Below, in pieces: positions 59,539 through 64,000 of a stretch of 64,000 bases of DNA (position 1 is its first letter; the number at the start of each line of letters is the position of its first letter). The DNA lies in NCBI GenBank assembly GCA_900548565.1, contig URKV01000001.1:1-64000 (forward strand), read 5' to 3'. The notes under the pieces are model-generated. The model was not told where the DNA came from, did no database searches, and worked only from the letters and a program-made list of their open reading frames with translations. Position numbers and translations under genes: made by a program. The stretch is from an uncultured Collinsella sp. (lineage in GTDB: Bacteria > Actinomycetota > Coriobacteriia > Coriobacteriales > Coriobacteriaceae).

Positions 59539-60195
59539 CTATTTACCACCTTTCATAGCCGGAATTCGGCCAACAACGGGAATACCCAGGAGCTCTTCTG
59601 CCTCTTCGGCACCGCGGATGCGGGTATTGAGCATGTCTGCCAAAACGACATAGGCAACTGCGATAAAGATACCGGCGAGGAACGCGACGGCAATATACAG
59701 CGTGCGCTTGGGGCCGCTGGGGGCTTCGGGGGTCTTAGCCTCGTCGATAACGTTGATGCTCTGGGCAGCGCCGACGTTCTGAGCGACCGTACTCACCGAG
59801 CTGGCAATGGCCTTTGCGACCTCAGCCGTCTCCTTGGCATCGGTGCCGGTAACCGAAAGCGTAATGACACGCGTGGTGGTCTCGGAGGAAACAGACACCT
59901 TGTAGTCATCCAAATCGGTGAGGCCCAGTTCTTTGGCGGCGCCGCTCTTAACGCTATCGCTATCCAGCAGCGTGGCGATATCGTTGGAAAGCATCTGGCT
60001 CGCCGAGAGATCGTTGTAGCTCATCTGACCGCTATCGTCGGTCTTGGCGAGAATGTACATGCTCGTCGTCGCGGTATAGGTGTTGTCCATCGCAACGAAG
60101 GACACGATGCCCATGGCGATCGCGCAGACCACCGGAAGGGTGATGACCAGCTTGAGGTGCTTCTTCAGCAGCTGGAACAGTTCGAGAAGGGTCAT
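59539..60195 (-). CDS. Capsule chain-length regulator, Wzz/CpsC type
   Basis: 218 aa with two membrane helices (about residues 17-37 and 167-190) around an outside domain with ILAKTDDS-MSYNDLSASQMLSND. The N-terminal MTLLELFQLLKKHLKLVITLP and the C-terminal end (GAEEAEELLGIPVVGRIPA) match CpsC/CapA proteins that activate CpsD. First gene of the triplet; a likely promoter lies at 60276-60304. Confidence 0.92.
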   Translation of the reverse strand: MTLLELFQLLKKHLKLVITLPVVCAIAMGIVSFVAMDNTYTATTSMYILAKTDDSGQMSYNDLSASQMLSNDIATLLDSDSVKSGAAKELGLTDLDDYKVSVSSETTTRVITLSVTGTDAKETAEVAKAIASSVSTVAQNVGAAQSINVIDEAKTPEAPSGPKRTLYIAVAFLAGIFIAVAYVVLADMLNTRIRGAEEAEELLGIPVVGRIPAMKGGK

Positions 60196-60275
60196 GCAGC
60201 TTGCCTTTCATTTCCCCAGTTCGGATTGACAAAACTGTCCGTATGTTATCGCATCTTTTTACCGAGACCAAACTC

Positions 60276-60304
60276 TATACATAAGAAACAGGCTCTCCTG
60301 TAAA
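60276..60304 (-). promoter_or_regulatory. Promoter of the capsule triplet
   Basis: Minus-strand TTTACA (60299-60304), 17 bases, TGTATA (60276-60281). The start codon is 81 bases further. No operator is seen. Confidence 0.6.
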
Positions 60305-60334
60305 AATGTCGGAAGCAATCGTAAAATTGCACAA

Positions 60335-60366
60335 CAACGCCGCACCCGAAAGTCAAATGCGGCGTC
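60335..60366 (-). terminator. Terminator of the sensor kinase gene
   Basis: ACGCCGCA and TGCGGCGT pair with a loop of about 11 bases, 25 bases past the stop at 60391. The minus strand continues into TGTTGTGCAATTTT. Confidence 0.6.
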
Positions 60367-60390
60367 TACATCAATATCTGTGTTGTATCG

Positions 60391-61815
60391 CTATGCGAAT
60401 GGCTCGTCCTGCTGTATGGGAAACGTCACCGTAATGGTGGTTCCCACGCCCAACTCGCTCGACAGATCAAGCGTGGCGTGATGATACAGGGCCGCATGCT
60501 TGACAATGGCAAGCCCCAGGCCGGTTCCGCCGCGTGCCTTGGACCTACTCTTGTCCACGCGATAGAACCGCTCAAATACCTTGCCCTGTTCTTCAGGCGC
60601 GATACCGATTCCCGTGTCGGCGACAGCGAGGAACGGATGGCCTTCGTCGTTGGTGCCGCACTGCAGCGTAACCGTACCGCCGGGCCGATTGTAGCGGATG
60701 GCGTTGCTTGCCAGATTATAGATGAGCTCGTCGACCAAGCGCGACACGCCTTCGATGACCACAGGCTTGGTCTCATGACTTATCGTCACATTCGCCTGAC
60801 GGGCAACCTGTTCAAGACGCTGCTCAACCGCGTAGATCGCACGCGAGAGCTCAATAGGCTCCGTGGACCCAATGGGCACTGCCTCGCCTTCAGTTGCACG
60901 TTCGGCCTCGTCCAAGTTAGACAGCGTAAGGATGTCGTTGACAAGCGCTGCCAAGCGGCCCGCCTCACGATAGATGCGACCGCCAAAGTTGCGCAGGTCG
61001 TCCTCGCCCTCGACCATGCCATTTGCGATGAGCTCGGCATAGCCCGAAATCGCCGTAAGCGGCGTCTTGAGCTCATGGGTGATATTCGCCGTGAACTCGC
61101 GGCGCATACGGTCGTTGTCCGCTAGCACCGCCATTTGGCGCTTGAGTTCCTGGCGCTGCGACTCGATGCGCTCAAGCATGGGGACCATCTCGGCATAGGC
61201 GTGCTCATAGCTACGGCGTGGGTGATCCAAATCCACCTCTTGCAACGGCGCGATGATGGCACGGGACTCACGGCGCGCCATAAAAAACGAGAGTACTGCA
61301 CCCGCTGCTGCGATAAGCAGCATCGGCGCCAGCATCGACAGCAAAATCGCCGCAACGCCAGGCTGGGCCTGCGCCAAGCGGACGACCTGGCCGTTATCAA
61401 GGGTGACGGCGCGATACAGCATAATCTCGTCGAGTGTAGAGCTTGCGCGCTCCGCGGAACCCGAACCACTCTCAAAGGCCTCGATGACCTCGGGGCGATC
61501 GCCATGGTTGGGCAGTGTGGAAGGCGACGCCTCGTTGTCGTAGGCAACAGATCCGTCCTTATTGATCAGCGTGATACGAAGATCCTCGCGATCGAGGCTC
61601 CGCAAGAACGGAATGGGCTCCTGCTGCTCGTCGAGGGCGGCAGCAATGAGCTCGGTTTCCTGCGCCAGATTGGCACTCGTGGCATCCGCCAAAGTGTTTT
61701 GCACAAAGAACGCACCCAGCACCGTAAACGCCACGATAACTGCCATGGCGCAGACAAAGATCGTCACAAAAACGCGGTGCGACAGCGTATGTTTTCCCTG
61801 GGGGGCGAAGACCAC
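60391..61815 (-). CDS. Sensor histidine kinase, PhoR-like
   Basis: 474 aa. Two membrane helices (about residues 15-36 and 153-178), an extracellular sensor of about 115 residues, then the dimerisation helix with the phospho-His in TANITHELKTPLTAISG, N box ELIYNLASNAIRYN, G1 VADTGIGIAPEE and G2 GGTGLGLAIVKH. Starts with GTG at 61815, GGAG 6 bases before; its gene begins 3 bases after the response regulator stop. A pst gene lies just upstream, so phosphate sensing is likely, but another PhoR-type kinase begins after pstB. Confidence 0.88.
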   Translation of the reverse strand: MVFAPQGKHTLSHRVFVTIFVCAMAVIVAFTVLGAFFVQNTLADATSANLAQETELIAAALDEQQEPIPFLRSLDREDLRITLINKDGSVAYDNEASPSTLPNHGDRPEVIEAFESGSGSAERASSTLDEIMLYRAVTLDNGQVVRLAQAQPGVAAILLSMLAPMLLIAAAGAVLSFFMARRESRAIIAPLQEVDLDHPRRSYEHAYAEMVPMLERIESQRQELKRQMAVLADNDRMRREFTANITHELKTPLTAISGYAELIANGMVEGEDDLRNFGGRIYREAGRLAALVNDILTLSNLDEAERATEGEAVPIGSTEPIELSRAIYAVEQRLEQVARQANVTISHETKPVVIEGVSRLVDELIYNLASNAIRYNRPGGTVTLQCGTNDEGHPFLAVADTGIGIAPEEQGKVFERFYRVDKSRSKARGGTGLGLAIVKHAALYHHATLDLSSELGVGTTITVTFPIQQDEPFA

Positions 61816-61818
61816 GGG

Positions 61819-62547
61819 TTACTCCTCAGATGCGGTGGCCGCGGTGTCGTCGCCTTCGGCACCATCACCGGCAGAAGGCTCGGCCAAGCGGTAGCCCACG
61901 CCGCGCACGGTCTCGATGGCGCTGGCATGCTCGCCCAGTTTTTGGCGAAGCGTCTGCACGTGCACGTCGACGGTGCGCGAACCGCCGTCGAAGTCCCAGC
62001 CCCACACGCTCTGCAGCAACGACTCGCGGGTAAAGACCACGCCGGGCTTGCGCATGAGGTACTCGAGCAGGTCGAACTCGCGCAGGGTGAGCTTAAGCGG
62101 CTCGCCGGCCACGGTCACCTCGCGATGGCTGGGCGAAAGCACGATGTCGCCCACGCTGAGCACATCGCTCGCTTGCTTGACCATGCCGCCGCGACGCAGC
62201 AGTGCGCGGCAGCGGCTCGCAAGCTCCATGAGCGAAAACGGCTTAGTCAGGTAATCGTCGGCACCGCCATCGAGCGCCATCACCTTGTCGAGTTCGGTGT
62301 CCTTGGCGGTAAGCATCATGATGGGCACCGTCGCCGTCAGGCGATCGGCACGCAGGCGACGCATAATCGCCAAGCCATCGGTGTCGGGCAGCATGATATC
62401 GAGCAGCACAGCATCGGGCACCCGTCGCGCCACGGCAGCTTTAAACTCGCCATCGCACGAAAAGCCCTCGGCCTCGATTCCCTGCTTGCGCAGCGCGTAG
62501 ACTGTCAAATCCCTGATGTTGTCATCGTCCTCGACGTAATAGATCAT
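61819..62547 (-). CDS. OmpR/PhoB-type response regulator
   Basis: 242 aa. Complete receiver: acidic pair EDDDN, phospho-Asp in VLLDIMLPDTDGLAI (about residue 49), switch Thr in MMLTAKD, Lys in DDYLTKPFSLMEL. Winged helix in about 130-222 (LTLREFDLLEYLMRK, SRTVDVHVQTLRQKLG, IETVRGVGYRL) and an acidic, Gly-rich tail of about 20 residues. Forms an operon with the kinase. Confidence 0.92.
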   Translation of the reverse strand: MIYYVEDDDNIRDLTVYALRKQGIEAEGFSCDGEFKAAVARRVPDAVLLDIMLPDTDGLAIMRRLRADRLTATVPIMMLTAKDTELDKVMALDGGADDYLTKPFSLMELASRCRALLRRGGMVKQASDVLSVGDIVLSPSHREVTVAGEPLKLTLREFDLLEYLMRKPGVVFTRESLLQSVWGWDFDGGSRTVDVHVQTLRQKLGEHASAIETVRGVGYRLAEPSAGDGAEGDDTAATASEE

Positions 62548-62611
62548 GTTGAACCCCTTTGCGGCCGATATGACCGCATCTTAACCCTAAAGGCACCTGT
62601 AAAATACAGCG

Positions 62612-63487
62612 TCAGCCAAAACGCCCCGTCAAATAATCCGCGGTGCGCGGATCGGACGGATTCTTGAAGAGTTGCGCGGTGGGCGCGTGCTCCACCAGCT
62701 CACCCAGCAAAAAGAACGCAACCGAATCGGAAATACGCGCGGCCTGCTGCATGTTGTGCGTCACGACCACCAGCGTGCAGGTCTCCTTGAGCTCGCAGGC
62801 AAGCTGCTCCACCACGAGCGTCGACACAGGGTCGAGTGCCGAGGTCGGCTCATCCATCAGCAGAATGTCGGGCTGCACGGCAAGTGCGCGGGCGATGCAC
62901 AGGCGCTGCTGCTGTCCACCCGAAAGACCCAGGCCCGACTCTTTGAGCTTGTCCTTGACCTCGTCCCACAGGGCAGCGCGACGCAGGGAGTCCTCGACCA
63001 GCTCATCGAGCATGACGCGGTCGCGCACACCCATACCGCGCGGACCGTAGGCGACGTTGTCGTAGATGCTCATGGGAAACGGGTTGGGGCGCTGGAACAC
63101 CATGCCCACGCGCTGGCGCAAACGGCAGATGTCGTAATCGCCCAGGATATCTTGACCATCGAGCGCAATCTTGCCCTCGATGCGGCAATCCTTGATGCCG
63201 TCGTTCATACGGTTAAAGCAGCGCAGCAACGTAGACTTTCCGCAGCCCGAAGGCCCGATGAACGAGGTGATCTGCTTGTCGCGGATCTTGATATTCACGT
63301 CCTTGAGCGCATGGTGGTCGCCATAGAACAGGTCGAGGCCCTCGACATCGATACGCGTCGGCGAGGCGGCAAGATCCTCTGCCGTGGGGCGAGTCGCGTC
63401 CCCAACCTCGCGCTCATGCGCGGCCTCGGCCTGCGCTTCCATGAGTTCTTCAAGCTCCGTGGGCTCCACAGCCGCAGCAGCCGTCAT
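62612..63487 (-). CDS. pstB: Phosphate ABC transporter ATPase
   Basis: 291 aa. Walker [18 protein letters not shown], signature [16 protein letters not shown], Walker [15 protein letters not shown] and the switch His in [15 protein letters not shown]. The PstB-specific FNRMNDGIK and [19 protein letters not shown] confirm the type. An N-terminal acidic extension of about 45 residues precedes the domain. The ATG at 63487 follows GGAGG by 8 bases; the longer start at 63502 overlaps that site. No pstC or pstA is in the window. The two flanking kinases and the regulator belong to the same phosphate block. Confidence 0.94.
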   Translation of the reverse strand: MTAAAAVEPTELEELMEAQAEAAHEREVGDATRPTAEDLAASPTRIDVEGLDLFYGDHHALKDVNIKIRDKQITSFIGPSGCGKSTLLRCFNRMNDGIKDCRIEGKIALDGQDILGDYDICRLRQRVGMVFQRPNPFPMSIYDNVAYGPRGMGVRDRVMLDELVEDSLRRAALWDEVKDKLKESGLGLSGGQQQRLCIARALAVQPDILLMDEPTSALDPVSTLVVEQLACELKETCTLVVVTHNMQQAARISDSVAFFLLGELVEHAPTAQLFKNPSDPRTADYLTGRFG

Positions 63488-63590
63488 ACCGCATACCTCC
63501 ATATCGATATCAATTCAGCAGTATCGATAGTAGGAATCGCGGCTCATACGCACGTGAGCACATTGTCAAGTGTTTGTAAGGGCACGCTGG

Positions 63591-64000
63591 CTATGCGGCG
63601 GGCAGCTCGATGGTGAATATCGTGTGTTCGGGCGTCGATTCACATGCAACGGTACCGCCGTGTGCCGCGATGATCTCCTTGGCAATAGCAAGGCCCAGGC
63701 CGGCACCACCGCGATTGGTCGCACGCGCCGCATCCAGGCGATAGAACTTCTCAAAGATCACCTTGAGCTTAGCCGCAGGGATAGGATCGCCCTGATTGAT
63801 AAAGCGCACGCGCACGCCGCCATCGTCTTGGCGCCTGGCCTCAATCGTGATAGTCGAGCCCTCATAGCTATAGGCGACGGCGTTTTTCATGATGTTGTTG
63901 AACACGCGGGCCATCTTGTCGCCATCCACGAGCACCGTCAGGTCCTCGCGAATATCAACTTGGGCTTCCTTATGCTGCTCGTTGAGGATGGGATAGAACT
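63591..64000 (-). CDS. Sensor histidine kinase, C-terminal part (window edge)
   Basis: Coding continues past 64000 without a stop in this frame. Seen here are the N box (ARVFNNIMKNAVAYSY), a G1-like segment FINQGDPIPAAKLKVIFEKFYR (the usual DxGxGI is replaced by NQGDPIP), and G2 GGAGLGLAIAKEIIAAHGG. The altered G1 is known in VanS-type kinases, so this is not proof of a defect. It lies upstream of pstB on the same strand. Confidence 0.88.
   Translation of the reverse strand, partial: FYPILNEQHKEAQVDIREDLTVLVDGDKMARVFNNIMKNAVAYSYEGSTITIEARRQDDGGVRVRFINQGDPIPAAKLKVIFEKFYRLDAARATNRGGAGLGLAIAKEIIAAHGGTVACESTPEHTIFTIELPAA

Noticed and set aside
1..64000. tRNA, rRNA, tmRNA genes, CRISPR arrays or prophage
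   Set aside because: I saw no cloverleaf with TTCGAATC-type arms, no rRNA segment, no spacer array and no phage structural gene. Small RNAs cannot be excluded by eye.

Overview
The window is a high-GC chromosomal contig end from an actinobacterium of the class Coriobacteriia, most likely a gut Collinsella. This rests on codon use, an actinobacterial-style glnA plus orphan regulator pair, and intergenic palindromes of a kind I associate with that genus; no rRNA or tRNA gene is present to confirm it. Bases 1-48 are not genomic: they are an Illumina Nextera i7 adapter fused to the contig end, and they cut off an HtrA protease gene.

Layout. 49-3.8 kb: htrA fragment, glutamine synthetase with an OmpR-type regulator, and a HepT/MNT toxin-antitoxin pair. 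3.9-31.5 kb: a large pectin and hexuronate island. It holds a KDG-branch regulator (LacI), kdgK, eda, a GntR regulator, a YczE/YitT-type membrane protein, kduD/dhuD, an RpiB-type isomerase (dhuI-like), two flavin/FeS oxidoreductases, a TIM-barrel isomerase, a GH105 unsaturated rhamnogalacturonyl hydrolase, an SGNH esterase, a pectin methylesterase fused to an acetylesterase, a GH28 polygalacturonase, a GPH-type importer, uxaA, uxaB, uxaC and a second LacI regulator. 31.6-35.1 kb: feoA-feoA-feoB and a small Cys-rich Feo protein. 35.2-49.6 kb: HPr-like protein, aspS, serB, lactate racemase maturation genes (larB, a short larC), a TetR regulator, a convergent larA-larD pair, ppc, hisS and an EamA transporter. 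49.9-55 kb: two YhgE/Pip membrane proteins. 55.3-58.1 kb: htpG and a GNAT enzyme. 58.1-64 kb: a capsule tyrosine-phosphoregulatory triplet, then a two-component pair, pstB and the end of another sensor kinase.

How the island works. Pectic oligosaccharides would enter through the GPH transporter. They are trimmed in the cytoplasm (none of the CE8, GH28, GH105 or SGNH proteins shows a signal peptide). Galacturonate runs UxaC-UxaB-UxaA to 2-keto-3-deoxygluconate (KDG), while unsaturated uronates run through the DhuI-like isomerase and KduD/DhuD to the same intermediate. KdgK and Eda finish to pyruvate and glyceraldehyde 3-phosphate. A shared 16-bp palindrome, AGGTGAACGTTCACCT, recurs upstream of GH105, kduD, the GPH importer, uxaC and the gntR/yczE promoter region. 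A second operator, CGAAACCGATTTCG, marks only the kdgK-eda and yczE promoters.

Most interesting signal. The kdgK-eda locus and the yczE-type gene share two unexplained RNA elements. One is an 18-bp hairpin with an identical-size 22-nt loop containing GCACCCTACC, placed right after the CGAAACCGATTTCG operator. The other is a pseudoknot-containing leader of about 130 nt just before eda and before the membrane-protein gene. Its stems differ in sequence but keep pairing, while single-stranded blocks such as GCAGTGCCTCCGATAACC are identical. It looks like an undescribed riboswitch-class element for KDG/uronate metabolism. A separate family of giant hairpins (25-28 bp perfect outer arms, conserved internal loops) sits beside the lar genes and ppc.
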